A stretch of 10,581 bases of DNA from Solirubrobacter ginsenosidimutans (lineage in GTDB: Bacteria; Actinomycetota; Thermoleophilia; Solirubrobacterales; Solirubrobacteraceae), in assembly GCF_027587205.1 (NCBI RefSeq), contig NZ_JAPDOD010000101.1, positions 1 through 10,581 of the forward strand, written 5' to 3'. Positions 1-6,274 of the stretch are shown here, one piece after another; the first letter of the stretch is position 1; each line of letters starts with the position of its first letter. The translations under genes were made by a program, and so were the position numbers. Under the pieces are notes generated by a model. That model saw nothing but the letters and a program-made list of their open reading frames with translations. It ran no database searches and was not told the origin of the DNA.

Positions 1-196
1 GTCGCGATCCGGCACCATCAGGGTCCGGTCGAGCCGCCGCTCGAGGCCATGCCATGTCCTGCGACGGTAGCGCCGGCGCCCGCGCGAGGCTCCGCCGGTG
101 GCGCCGATGTCGGCTTTTAAACCTCCGCCGCGCCACATTGGATCGCAAGCGCCGCTGCACTCCGAGCCGACCAATCCAGTGTGAGGCGGGTGTGCA
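1..196. other. Left-edge segment without a convincing gene
   Basis: Two frames are open to the left edge. On the + strand a frame runs from base 1 to a TAA at 118-120. On the - strand a frame starting near 146 runs off the left edge and has a higher G/C share at third codon positions. Neither translation is recognisable. One of them may be the end or the start of a gene lying mostly outside the window, but the sequence does not say which. No RNA gene or promoter is evident. Confidence 0.25.
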
Positions 197-211
197 ATGC
201 CCCGCAGCGAC

Positions 212-372
212 GCGGACGATGTCGCCGACGTCATGGTGCGGATGCATGAGCGCTGCGTTGATCGAACTGCAGCGCACGCCGGTCGTGACCGAGAATCGCA
301 GCGCATTTCATCTCCTGCCACCACGTCGGGCCCGACCTGGAGATCGAGCTGTCCTTCCTTGACGCGTCGTAG
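212..372 (+). pseudogene. MpsC-family (DUF2294) C-terminal relic
   Basis: In the frame ending at the TAG of 370-372, the codons from 301 on read AHFIS, then CHHVGPDLEIELSFLD. This matches the C-terminal block of the intact family member at 4610-4993, which reads FISNHHVGPDLAVELFWLD. Further upstream, in a different frame, the segment around 229-285 (VMVRMHERC and following) resembles the helix before that block (AMRHKFVEAVERLSGR in the intact copy). No single frame joins the two parts, and the N-terminal half with its YY and DDLL motifs is missing. I therefore read it as a truncated, frameshifted relic. The end is certain, the upstream limit approximate. It converges on the coiled-coil ORF at 382-648, with only 9 bases between the two stop codons. 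Confidence 0.6.
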
Positions 373-389
373 CGTCAGCGGCTAGCCGC
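360..389. terminator. Paired inverted repeats between convergent ORFs
   Basis: TGACGC (360-365) and GCGTCA (372-377) form a 6-bp stem with a 6-base loop. It is followed directly by a perfect 12-bp palindrome, GCGGCTAGCCGC (378-389). The stop codon of the left relic (370-372) and that of the right ORF (382-384) both lie inside these structures. There is no T-run. The position suggests a bidirectional terminator for convergent transcripts. This is inference from position and symmetry. Confidence 0.35.
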
Positions 390-648
390 GCTCAGCCGAC
401 CTCGCATCTGCGCAGAGGCGAAGGTGTTCGTTGTCGATCTTGAGCGTCGCGTTGTCGATCGCCAGCGAATCGGCACCCGCGCGTAGGACCGCGACAGTGT
501 CCCGGAGGGCCTGGAGTTCGTGCGACATTCGCCAGCACGCTTCGCTCGCGCGAAGGAGTTCGCGGTCGGTGGCAGCCGCAGTCTGCGCGTGACTCCGGGT
601 CGAGCGGCTTCGTTTGGGGATCATCCTGCGCCTACTGGGCGGGACCAT
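382..648 (-). CDS. Small predicted coiled-coil protein
   Basis: An 88-residue ORF on the minus strand from ATG at 648. I do not recognise the family. Residues 1-20 are basic (PSRRRMIPKRSRSTRSH). Residues 28-80 look like one long amphipathic helix with leucine-zipper spacing: ELQALRD, AVLRAG and then NATLKIDNEHLRL, where asparagine and leucine recur every seven residues. This resembles bZIP-like or DivIC/ZapB-like short coiled coils, but no homology is claimed. The frame is open upstream to 846, but that extension is low-complexity, so the internal ATG is preferred. A GAAGAAG lies only 2 bases upstream, a poor ribosome site. It could be a chance ORF, but the regular heptads argue for a real or recently real protein. 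The basic head plus coiled coil would fit a small nucleic-acid-binding or scaffold protein, which is speculation. Confidence 0.45.
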   Translation of the reverse strand: MVPPSRRRMIPKRSRSTRSHAQTAAATDRELLRASEACWRMSHELQALRDTVAVLRAGADSLAIDNATLKIDNEHLRLCADARSAERG

Positions 649-747
649 GGCTTCTTCGCTACCCAGCTGAGAGCTTCCAGCACTGGCAGCCGGACCGGGA
701 CGACCGATTTCCGACACGTGTGGGTGTCCGTTAGTCGCTCGTCCGCG

Positions 748-753
748 TAGAAT
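748..753 (+). promoter_or_regulatory. Possible -10 element TAGAAT
   Basis: TAGAAT (748-753) fits the TAnnnT form of a housekeeping -10 box and is AT-rich against a GC-rich background. No convincing -35 is seen at 16-18 bases upstream. If used, transcription would start about 130 bases upstream of the sigma-factor gene. The region 649-891 otherwise holds no gene I can support. Confidence 0.2.
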
Positions 754-891
754 TCTCGATGAAGGCATCGCACGGCGCGCTCGGTTGCCTCCAGGATCGC
801 CGTCTGACTTCTGAATCGGCTTGCAAGCGGTTTGGGAGCTCGGCATGCGTGACTTCAGATCGATCCGAGAATCGCGGGTACTGCGGCTCGG

Positions 892-1746
892 ATGCTCGCT
901 TCAGGGCAGGCGAGCGTGAGCGGCGCTGTCGCAGCGACGCACTGGCGTGCCCAGCGCGACCGCTGGTACCTGGCGCGCCGCGCCCACGAGCAGCGGCTGT
1001 TCGCGCGCTACGCGACCGAGCGAAGCCCCGCGGCGCGCGACGCGATCCTGGAGCAGTTCCTGCCACTCGCCCGCAAGCTCGCACGCCGATACGCCAACGT
1101 GGAGGAGCTCGACGATCTCGAGCAGGTCTCCGCGCTCGGCCTGATCAAGGCGATCGAGCGCTTCGACCCCGAGCGCGGGCTGGCGTTCTCGTCGTTTGCG
1201 TTCCCGACCATCCTGGGCGAGCTCAAGCGCTACCTGCGCGATCACGGATGGTCGGTCCGTCCACCGCGCAGCGTCCAGGAGCTCGCCGGCCGCATCGACC
1301 GCCATACCCAAGCGTTGCTCACCGAGCTCGGACGCTTCCCCACCGTCGCCGAGCTCGCCCGGCACACCGGCAGCACCGTCGAAGCAACCCTCGAAGCACT
1401 GCAGACGGCGGGCGCACGTCATGCCGTCTCGCTCGATCAACCCCGCCACGACGACGACGACGACGATCGAGCCGGCCCAGGCTTGGAGATCCCGATCGAG
1501 GACACCGGCTACGTCGACGCGGAGAACGACGTGCTGGTCGACGACCTCCTGCGGACCCTCGATCCACGTGACCGCCTGATCGTGAACCTGCGCTTCCGCG
1601 AGGACCTCACGCAGCGCCAGATCGGCGAGATCGTCGGCCTCTCACAGATGCACGTCTCGCGCATCCTGCGCACCACACTCAAACAGCTGCAGCGCGAAGC
1701 GCTGGCCACGACCGCGCCTCAACAGGTCGATCGAGCGAACCCGTGA
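892..1746 (+). CDS. Group 3 RNA polymerase sigma factor, SigB/SigF type
   Basis: This alternative sigma factor directs RNA polymerase to stress or developmental promoters and is normally held inactive by an RsbW-type anti-sigma kinase. The protein has 284 residues, usual for the family. Region 2 spans about 35-125, with the core-binding and -10 recognition block DDLEQVSALGLIKAIERFD (74-92) followed by FSSFAFPTILGELKRYLRD (99-117) and VRPPRSVQEL (122-131). This is typical of SigB/SigF proteins. Region 3 covers about 126-182. Region 4 covers about 213-268, with LDPRDRLIVNLRF and the helix-turn-helix around 239-262 (TQRQIGEIVGLSQMHVSRIL), which would read the -35 element. Six aspartates (187-192) lie in the loop between regions 3 and 4. 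The ATG at 892 has no clear ribosome site. A GTG at 916, preceded by GCAGG 5 bases upstream, is an alternative start, and conserved sequence begins well after either. The stop overlaps the start of the STAS relic by 4 bases (GTGA), so the two were one operon. Confidence 0.93.
   Translation: MLASGQASVSGAVAATHWRAQRDRWYLARRAHEQRLFARYATERSPAARDAILEQFLPLARKLARRYANVEELDDLEQVSALGLIKAIERFDPERGLAFSSFAFPTILGELKRYLRDHGWSVRPPRSVQELAGRIDRHTQALLTELGRFPTVAELARHTGSTVEATLEALQTAGARHAVSLDQPRHDDDDDDRAGPGLEIPIEDTGYVDAENDVLVDDLLRTLDPRDRLIVNLRFREDLTQRQIGEIVGLSQMHVSRILRTTLKQLQREALATTAPQQVDRANP
1450..1467 (+). repeat. GAC triplet repeat in the sigma-factor gene
   Basis: Five GAC codons followed by GAT encode six consecutive aspartates in the linker between sigma regions 3 and 4. 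The tract is in frame, so slippage would change the length of the acidic linker without breaking the gene. Confidence 0.8.
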
Positions 1747-1987
1747 GCAACCCTGACGAGCTGGTCGACCCAAGGTTTTCCTGTCCCGTGCTCGACCTGC
1801 GCGCGCTGAGCTTCATCGACTCAAGCGGCATCCGCGCGCTGCTGCGGCTCACGACGCAGATCCGACACGACGTACGGCTACGGCTCGTCCCCGGCCCTCC
1901 CCGGGTACAGCGCGTCTCGAACTCACCGGCCTAACCGCGGCGCTGCCCTTCACCTTCCAACAAGCGGCGCGCTTCGGCCCGCGCTAG
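1743..1987 (+). pseudogene. STAS anti-anti-sigma relic, truncated and frameshifted
   Basis: The GTG at 1743 overlaps the sigma stop. The frame reads VLDLRALSFIDSSGIRALLRL, the central strand and phosphoacceptor helix of an RsbV/SpoIIAA-type STAS domain, with the usual target serine in DSSG. It then ends at a premature TAA (1932-1934). From about 1909 another frame continues the family sequence: RLELTGLTAALPFTFQQA, ending at TAG 1985-1987. Restoring one base near 1911-1913 (gtctcg to gtcctcg) would join the two halves. The first strand and helix of the domain, about 40 residues, are also missing before VLDL. The gene therefore carries both an N-terminal deletion and a one-base frameshift. It was the natural sigma/antagonist partner of the upstream gene and is very probably non-functional. 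A sequencing error could explain the frameshift but not the missing N-terminus. Confidence 0.75.
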
Positions 1988-2078
1988 TGGGTAGTACAAG
2001 GAGCAAGGGAGGGCATCGAACGCGTGGTCAGCCGGTAGGGCGGGCAGCGCGACCTGACTTCCGAGCCGCCATCATCTC

Positions 2079-2083
2079 GGAGG
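2079..2083 (+). promoter_or_regulatory. Ribosome binding site of the desaturase
   Basis: GGAGG 4 bases before the ATG at 2088. It fixes the desaturase start. Confidence 0.75.
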
Positions 2084-2087
2084 TTTC

Positions 2088-3050
2088 ATGCCGCACCCAC
2101 TGCCTGGCGCAGTCCCCGCACGCCGACCATCCGCGCCCGACACCATCCCGATCACCAACGAGACGGCCGAACGAATCACGCGTGTGGTCGTCATCGGACT
2201 GCCGCCTGCTGCGCTCGTCCTGGCGGGGTGGCTGGCATGGGGGGGAACCCTGCGTTGGCATGACCTCGTCGTGCTGGCCGTCACGTACACACTGTCCGGG
2301 CTCGGCGTGACTGTCGGCTACCACCGACTCTTCACCCACCGCAGCTTTAAGACGACCCGCCCGCTGCGCATCCTGTTCGCCATTCTGGGCTCGACCGCGG
2401 TCGAAGGCCCGGTGATCGAATGGGTCGCCACCCACCGCAAGCACCACCGCTTTTCAGACCGCCCCGGAGACCCACACAGCCCACACATCGAAGATGCGAC
2501 CGGGTGGGCCGGGGCCCTGCGCGGACTGCTGCACGCCCACGTCGGCTGGATCTTCCGCGGCAAGGACATGGCCAACCCGCAGCGCTACGCGAAGGACCTG
2601 GTCACCGACCGCGACCTGTGCTTCATCAGCCGCACGTTCCCGCTCTGGGTCCTCGTCGGCATGGCGGTCCCGTTCGCTCTCGGGTTCGCGCTGACTCAAA
2701 CGCTCGCCGGCGGCCTGACCGGTCTCTTGTGGGGCGGCGCCGTGCGGGTGCTCGTGCTGCACCACGCGACCTTCAGCATCAACTCGCTGTGTCACTTCTT
2801 CGGCCGGCGAGCCTTCGCCACCGGCGATGAGTCCCGCAACCTCGCTTGGCTGGCCCCGATCGCCTTCGGCGAGGCCTGGCACAACAACCACCACGCCTTC
2901 CCGACCTCAGCCCGCCACGGCCTCGGGCGCTGGCAGTTCGACCCCAGCGCCTGGCTCATCGCCACGCTGGAGCGCTCCAAGCTCGCCTGGGACGTGGTCT
3001 CGATCAGCCCCGACCGCCAACAGGCCAAGCGCACCAGTGATAACCGCTAA
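2088..3050 (+). CDS. Membrane fatty acid desaturase, acyl-CoA/acyl-lipid delta-9 type
   Basis: This is a di-iron integral membrane desaturase, which introduces a cis double bond into saturated acyl chains using oxygen and an electron donor, and so raises membrane fluidity. The protein has 320 residues. The three histidine clusters of the stearoyl-CoA desaturase-like branch are intact: HRLFTH (79-84), HRKHH (116-120) and HNNHH (265-269). The conserved HHATFSINSLCH (225-236) adds further iron-ligand histidines. Hydrophobic segments lie at about 32-52, 58-76, 93-108, 184-205 and 207-224. GGAGG 4 bases before the ATG sets the start. No fused cytochrome b5 domain is present, so electrons must come from separate ferredoxin or flavoprotein partners, none of which is nearby. 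It stands alone between the sigma operon and the phosphatase. Its place in a stress-regulation locus suggests cold or envelope-stress membrane adaptation, which is inference. Exact regiospecificity cannot be read from sequence. Confidence 0.92.
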   Translation: MPHPLPGAVPARRPSAPDTIPITNETAERITRVVVIGLPPAALVLAGWLAWGGTLRWHDLVVLAVTYTLSGLGVTVGYHRLFTHRSFKTTRPLRILFAILGSTAVEGPVIEWVATHRKHHRFSDRPGDPHSPHIEDATGWAGALRGLLHAHVGWIFRGKDMANPQRYAKDLVTDRDLCFISRTFPLWVLVGMAVPFALGFALTQTLAGGLTGLLWGGAVRVLVLHHATFSINSLCHFFGRRAFATGDESRNLAWLAPIAFGEAWHNNHHAFPTSARHGLGRWQFDPSAWLIATLERSKLAWDVVSISPDRQQAKRTSDNR

Positions 3051-3071
3051 CGCTTCAATACACCAAAGTCC

Positions 3072-3123
3072 GGAAGTCCTCACGAAGGACGCGCCGCACG
3101 CTCGCCGCAACGGCGGGACTTCC
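3072..3123. terminator. Nested inverted repeats after the desaturase
   Basis: GGAAGTCC (3072-3079) is repeated inverted as GGACTTCC (3116-3123). Within lie two small hairpins: GTCCT/AGGAC (3076-3080 and 3086-3090, 5-base loop) and CGCCG/CGGCG (3103-3107 and 3111-3115, 3-base loop). The first small hairpin competes with the long-range pairing. There is no U-tract. The site lies 22 bases after the desaturase stop and just before the phosphatase promoter, so it could be a terminator or a regulatory site. Confidence 0.4.
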
Positions 3124-3132
3124 TCGTGTCCG

Positions 3133-3138
3133 TAGGCT
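3133..3138 (+). promoter_or_regulatory. Putative -10 box of a leaderless promoter (phosphatase)
   Basis: TAGGCT lies exactly 6 bases before the ATG at 3145, and no Shine-Dalgarno sequence is present between the desaturase and that ATG. This is the spacing expected if transcription begins at or next to the start codon. No good -35 hexamer is visible. The same TAnnCT box plus 6 bases occurs before the gene at 6275. Confidence 0.45.
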
Positions 3139-3144
3139 GTGGCG

Positions 3145-4371
3145 ATGGCGGACCGGCGCTCAACACGACTCGACTTCGGGCAGCTGTTCGCGGCTGTCGA
3201 GAACGCGCCGCCTGTGGCTGCCGTGGACGTGCTCAAAGAGCGTCTCGCCCAGGCCTTCGGAGCAAACGATGTGTCCTTTCTCATCGCGGACTTCAGTGGC
3301 CAAGCGTTGATCCGCCTTGGCCACGTCGACCATGACCTGACGGCGCGTTCGCAAGGTCGCGAGACCGCCGAGCGCGTACCGTTGGCCGGCAGCCCGCACG
3401 GCCGCGCGCTGGCGACCCAGGCGGTCCAGGTCGAGAACGGTGCGGGGACGTTTCGCCTGTTGGCGCCGGTCACCAACCGTGGCGAAGCCATCGGGGTGCT
3501 CGAAGTGTGTTTGCTCGAGAACCCGGACGAGCAGACGGTCGCCGATGTCGCCTGGGCAGCGCATGCGCTGGCGTACGTCGTGATCGCCAATCGCCGGTTC
3601 ACCGACCTCTTCGCATGGGGGCAGCGCTCGGTTCCCTTGTCGCTGGCCGCCGAGATCCAGCATCGCCTGCTACCCGGCTCCTACACCTGCGAGGCCGGAC
3701 AATTCACGCTGGCGGCATGGCTGGAACCGTCGGGCAATGTGGGGGGCGACACGTTCGACTTCGCCCTGGAGCGCGACACGTTGCACCTCTCGATGACGGA
3801 CGCCATGGGTCACGAGGTCGAGGCCGCAGTGCTTGCGACCGTGCTGGTGGGTGCACTGCGGAACGCCCGCCGAGCCGGTGCGGGGCTCGCGGAGCAGGCA
3901 GGCAGCGCCAACGCAGGGCTCGCGGCCTTCGCTCGAAGAGGCGGCTTCGTGACCGGGCAGCTCGCACAAGTCGACCTGCGCGCGCAAACCGCGACGATCG
4001 TCAACGCCGGGCATCCGCCGCCGCTGCGGCTCCGCGACGGGCGCGTCGAGCGGCTGGACCCTGCGGCCGACCCGCCGTTCGGGATCGTCCCCGACTACCA
4101 ATATCGCGTGCAGGCGCTGCCACTCCAGCCCGGGGATCGAATCGTCTTCCTCACCGACGGCATGCTGGAACGAAACGCCGCAAGCGTCGACATCGAGGCG
4201 GTCCTGGCAGCCGACCGCGAGCTGCATCCCCGCGAAGCCGTGCAACACCTCTCGCAGGTCGTTCTTCAGGCGACGGATGGCGAGCTCAGCGACGACGCGA
4301 CCGCATTGTGCTTTGACTGGCACGGCGGCCCTTCACATCAGAGAACCACCGATTCCGGCGCCGACGCCTGA
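3145..4371 (+). CDS. GAF-domain SpoIIE/RsbU-type PP2C serine phosphatase
   Basis: This is a metal-dependent serine phosphatase that would dephosphorylate a STAS anti-anti-sigma factor and so release a SigB/SigF-type sigma factor. The protein has 408 residues. Residues 1-155 form a probable GAF-like sensor, ending in LAPVTNRGEAIGVLEVCL and a helix. Residues 165-392 are the SpoIIE-type PP2C domain. It opens with the signature linker LAAEIQHRLLP (167-177). Metal-binding aspartates are visible in GGDTFDF (D202), SMTDAMGH (D219), FLTDGMLE (D338) and SDDATAL (D383, D384), along with NAGHPPPL (287-294). The catalytic core looks complete. An in-frame GTG two codons upstream (3139) overlaps the presumed promoter, so the ATG is preferred. 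Unlike RsbU it has no N-terminal kinase-binding helical domain, so activation is probably by a ligand or signal sensed by the GAF domain. Likely clients in the window are the intact STAS protein at 8892 and, formerly, the broken ones. Confidence 0.92.
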   Translation: MADRRSTRLDFGQLFAAVENAPPVAAVDVLKERLAQAFGANDVSFLIADFSGQALIRLGHVDHDLTARSQGRETAERVPLAGSPHGRALATQAVQVENGAGTFRLLAPVTNRGEAIGVLEVCLLENPDEQTVADVAWAAHALAYVVIANRRFTDLFAWGQRSVPLSLAAEIQHRLLPGSYTCEAGQFTLAAWLEPSGNVGGDTFDFALERDTLHLSMTDAMGHEVEAAVLATVLVGALRNARRAGAGLAEQAGSANAGLAAFARRGGFVTGQLAQVDLRAQTATIVNAGHPPPLRLRDGRVERLDPAADPPFGIVPDYQYRVQALPLQPGDRIVFLTDGMLERNAASVDIEAVLAADRELHPREAVQHLSQVVLQATDGELSDDATALCFDWHGGPSHQRTTDSGADA

Positions 4372-4373
4372 AG

Positions 4374-4607
4374 TTCGCCCAAGGCGCACGCGTTCAACGG
4401 CGGCGTGCGGCACGCGTCCGACCGGGTATCGACCACCGCGACCACGAGGCGCTCGTCGCCATCGATCCTCTGAGGGCGGCTCGGCTCGTCGTCTTCGGCG
4501 GCGACCGTGCGGACGCGATGGCGCTCGCCGCTCGCGTGGCCGCCCGCTCGGTCTGTGACGTCCTGATCGTTCACACCCCGCCGGGTGAACTCGACGCGGA
4601 TCGATGA
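4374..4607 (+). pseudogene. Probable universal stress protein (UspA) C-terminal relic
   Basis: The frame ending at TGA 4605-4607 reads ARLVVFGGDRADAMALAARV and then CDVLIVHT. This resembles the last strand-helix-strand of UspA-type proteins, in which a hydrophobic strand leads to a nucleotide-binding glycine loop, a helix, and a final CxVLIV strand. The preceding helix (DHEALVAIDPL) also fits. The N-terminal half is absent, there is no suitable start codon before an internal ATG, and the glycine loop is shortened (GGDR rather than a GxRGxxG-like motif). I read it as a remnant that begins right after the phosphatase stop. The similarity is moderate and judged by eye, so another Rossmann-like fragment is possible. 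Confidence 0.45.
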
Positions 4608-4609
4608 GG

Positions 4610-4993
4610 TCAGGCCGGCAGTGGTCCAGCACCGTCGAGCCAGAACAGCTCGACGGCCAGATCTGGGCCGACGTGGTGATTGGAGATGAATGCGACGACC
4701 GTGCGGCCTGAGAGGCGCTCGACGGCCTCGACGAACTTGTGGCGCATGGCTTGCTGGAACTGCCCGCGGGACTCATGGACGGCGCTCGTGCGGCCGATCT
4801 CGATCAGGGTCTTCTCGACGTCGGTGTAGATCCCGCCGAGCACGCAGGCCAGGAGGTCGTCGCCGAGCAGTCGGGTCTTGGCCGTGGCCGGTACGCGGTT
4901 GTAGTAGCGAAGGTGCAGCGCGACGACGGCATCGGTCACGGCGTCGAGCAGTTCATCGCCAGAGAGCGGACCGATCGAATCAGGCGAGGACAA
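4610..4993 (-). CDS. MpsC-family (DUF2294) protein, copy 1
   Basis: A 127-residue single-domain protein of the family once called DUF2294 and now named after MpsC, a proposed component of a sodium-linked membrane-potential system. The biochemical role is uncertain. Family features are YYNRVPATAKTRLLGDDLLACVL (30-52), the helix TDVEKTLIEIG (57-67), the segment FQQAMRHKFVEAVERLSGR (79-97) and the closing block FISNHHVGPDLAVELFWLD (102-120). There are no membrane helices or signal peptide, so it is cytoplasmic. The start is a TTG at 4993, which gives the usual distance of about 20 residues to the domain and overlaps the upstream STAS-like gene by 14 bases. There is no clear ribosome site of its own, so translational coupling is likely. 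Its operon partner therefore gives the best clue to its role: a signalling or sensing function tied to a STAS-like protein. Confidence 0.85.
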   Translation of the reverse strand: MSSPDSIGPLSGDELLDAVTDAVVALHLRYYNRVPATAKTRLLGDDLLACVLGGIYTDVEKTLIEIGRTSAVHESRGQFQQAMRHKFVEAVERLSGRTVVAFISNHHVGPDLAVELFWLDGAGPLPA

Positions 4994-5765
4994 GCGGACC
5001 CGCGCAGGTGAGGCATCGCTCGTCGTGCTCGATCAGCCGTTCCGCCGCAGGCGCCAGCCAGACGACGCCGCAGTTTCCCTGGCACGGGACGTTCGACGCG
5101 GTTAGCGGGTACTCGCCGCGGTCGACGCGTCGCTGGTTGATCGCCAGGCCCGTATCCGGGTTGCGCCAGCCGTTGACCGCACCCTCGTCGTCGAGGTAGA
5201 CCTCGATCGACGCTGCGCCGGGCACCATCGGTCCTTCACTCGGGGGGCGCCAGGCCCGGAGTACCGCCCCGTTCGTGCCGAGCAGCCATAGGTCCGGTGC
5301 CGTCACGACCATGACCCGGGCCGCCAGGACTCGGGCGTTGACCGGGTTGTCGAGCGGCCGGATGCGCGGATCGACATCATCGTCGTGAGGGGATGCATCG
5401 GCGCCGGCGAGAGCATGGTCGGTCGCGATGAACTCGACCACGCGCGCCGCTTCGGAGAGCGCGGCGGCGTGCGGTGTTGCTCCTGCGACCAGCAACCGAC
5501 TCCCTGCCTTACGCGCGCGTACGGAAGCACGGATGATGACACGCCACGCCGCGGCGTCGGGGCCGTCGGCGTCGTGCAGATTCAAGAGCACCAGGCGCGC
5601 GTGGTCGAGTGCCTCGCGCAGCACCGCGTCCAGCCGTGGGGCGGTCGTGCGGTTGAGCTCACCGGAGACCATCACCGAGGCGGCGGCGATGGCCTCGGGA
5701 TGCCAGCTACAGAGGAACGCTGGCTCTTCGCCTTGGGAATCGTCTGAGGAACTGTCGTCGGACAT
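4980..5765 (-). CDS. STAS-like protein with a C-terminal four-cysteine (zinc-ribbon-like) module
   Basis: A 261-residue protein. Residues 28-115 resemble an anti-anti-sigma STAS domain: SGELNRTTAPRLDAVLREAL, then LVLLNLHDADGPDAAAWRVI and a helix, then SRLLVAG. The phosphoacceptor site, normally DSSG, reads DGPDAA, so the regulatory serine is missing. An acidic linker (DASPHDDDVD, 123-132) follows. Residues 140-261 are unrecognised. They contain strand-rich sequence (ARVMVVTAPDLWLLGTNGAV; SIEVYLDDEGAVNGW) and end with two cysteine pairs, CQGNC (228-232) and CLTC (251-254), spaced as in a small zinc-binding knuckle. The ATG at 5765 has GGAG 5 bases upstream. The frame is open further upstream to 6212, but that part overlaps the MpsC relic antisense to other frames and is low-complexity. 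The 3' end overlaps the next MpsC-family gene. It is probably a non-phosphorylatable STAS scaffold or sensor with a metal or redox site, which is inference. Confidence 0.78.
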   Translation of the reverse strand: MSDDSSSDDSQGEEPAFLCSWHPEAIAAASVMVSGELNRTTAPRLDAVLREALDHARLVLLNLHDADGPDAAAWRVIIRASVRARKAGSRLLVAGATPHAAALSEAARVVEFIATDHALAGADASPHDDDVDPRIRPLDNPVNARVLAARVMVVTAPDLWLLGTNGAVLRAWRPPSEGPMVPGAASIEVYLDDEGAVNGWRNPDTGLAINQRRVDRGEYPLTASNVPCQGNCGVVWLAPAAERLIEHDERCLTCAGPLVLA

Positions 5766-5932
5766 CGGGACTCCGGATCGTGTGGTACGCCAGAACCTCG
5801 AAGTCACATCGAGCTGCCCATCCGCTTCACCGGGAGACCCCTCGATCGCGCCCTCGACGAGGACGATACCGCGCGCCGGCAAGAGCGCCAGCCACCCCAC
5901 AAGCCGCGCGACGACACCATCAAAGCGCGGAC

Positions 5933-5949
5933 GCCCCGTCTTCCGGGGC
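5933..5949. terminator. GC-rich hairpin, possible terminator
   Basis: GCCCCG (5933-5938) and CGGGGC (5944-5949) form a perfect 6-bp stem with a 5-base loop (tcttc). On the + strand it is followed by CTTTCC, a weak pyrimidine tail. It separates the MpsC relic at 6230-6070 from the start of the STAS-like gene at 5765, so on the minus strand it could have ended the older transcript. Confidence 0.4.
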
Positions 5950-6069
5950 CTTTCCGTCGCCTTGGCGTCGACCGTCGCGCGGGGTCTACACGCCTGCCAC
6001 GGGCGTACCGCCGAGTCGAGCCCGTCGACGGGTCGCACGCCGTCGCGCGGACTCCCAGCGCGCCAAGTT

Positions 6070-6230
6070 GCCACGGCGCGGCGAGGCACAACAGCTTGAC
6101 GCCAAGATCGGCGCCGATGCTGTGGCTGCCAGTGACGAGGCGGCGCGCTCGAGCTCGATCGGCGCCTTCTCGAGGTCGGCAACGCCGCGGAGTATGCAGT
6201 CCACCAGGTCAAGAGCGAGCCCGGACGTGC
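6070..6230 (-). pseudogene. MpsC-family relic with internal deletion
   Basis: Read on the minus strand, one frame around 6210-6145 gives DLVDCILRGVADLEKAPIELERA. This aligns with DLLACVLGGIYTDVEKTLIEIGR of the intact copy. Shortly after, in another frame (from 6136 down), comes VTGSHSIGADLGVKLLCL, which aligns with FISNHHVGPDLAVELFWL. About 30 residues between these blocks (the FQQAMRHKFVEAVE helix region) are gone and the frame shifts. The order and the small spacing of the two blocks make chance unlikely. The relic lies directly upstream of the + strand MpsC gene at 6275, facing away from it, so the two copies stood head to head. The limits given are approximate. Confidence 0.55.
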
Positions 6231-6240
6231 GAGCGGTCCG

Positions 6241-6268
6241 TTGACTGCGATTGCTGCAGGGGTACGCT
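6241..6268 (+). promoter_or_regulatory. Sigma-70-type promoter, leaderless
   Basis: TTGACT (6241-6246), a 16-base spacer and TACGCT (6263-6268) form a good -35/-10 pair. Exactly 6 bases separate the -10 box from the ATG at 6275, so the transcript is expected to start at or next to the start codon. The spacing matches the TAGGCT box before the phosphatase gene. Confidence 0.6.
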
Positions 6269-6274
6269 CCGGGG

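Noticed and set aside
759..1571. Long + strand ORF overlapping the sigma factor (270 codons)
   Set aside because: Arg/Pro/Ala-rich shadow frame of the sigma-factor gene; no recognisable domain. The frame at 892-1746 carries the conserved sigma motifs.
2454..2894. Minus-strand ORF inside the desaturase gene
   Set aside because: Antisense shadow of a gene with intact histidine boxes; no ribosome site or family match.
4590..4639. CTCGACG/CGTCGAG inverted repeat near the convergent ends at 4605-4612
   Set aside because: A 7-bp match of a common GC-rich word with a 36-base gap, partly in coding sequence; compatible with chance.
5766..6212. N-terminal extension of the STAS-like gene to 6212
   Set aside because: The extension is Arg/Pro-rich without domain similarity and covers the MpsC relic in another frame. 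An ATG with a good ribosome site exists at 5765.
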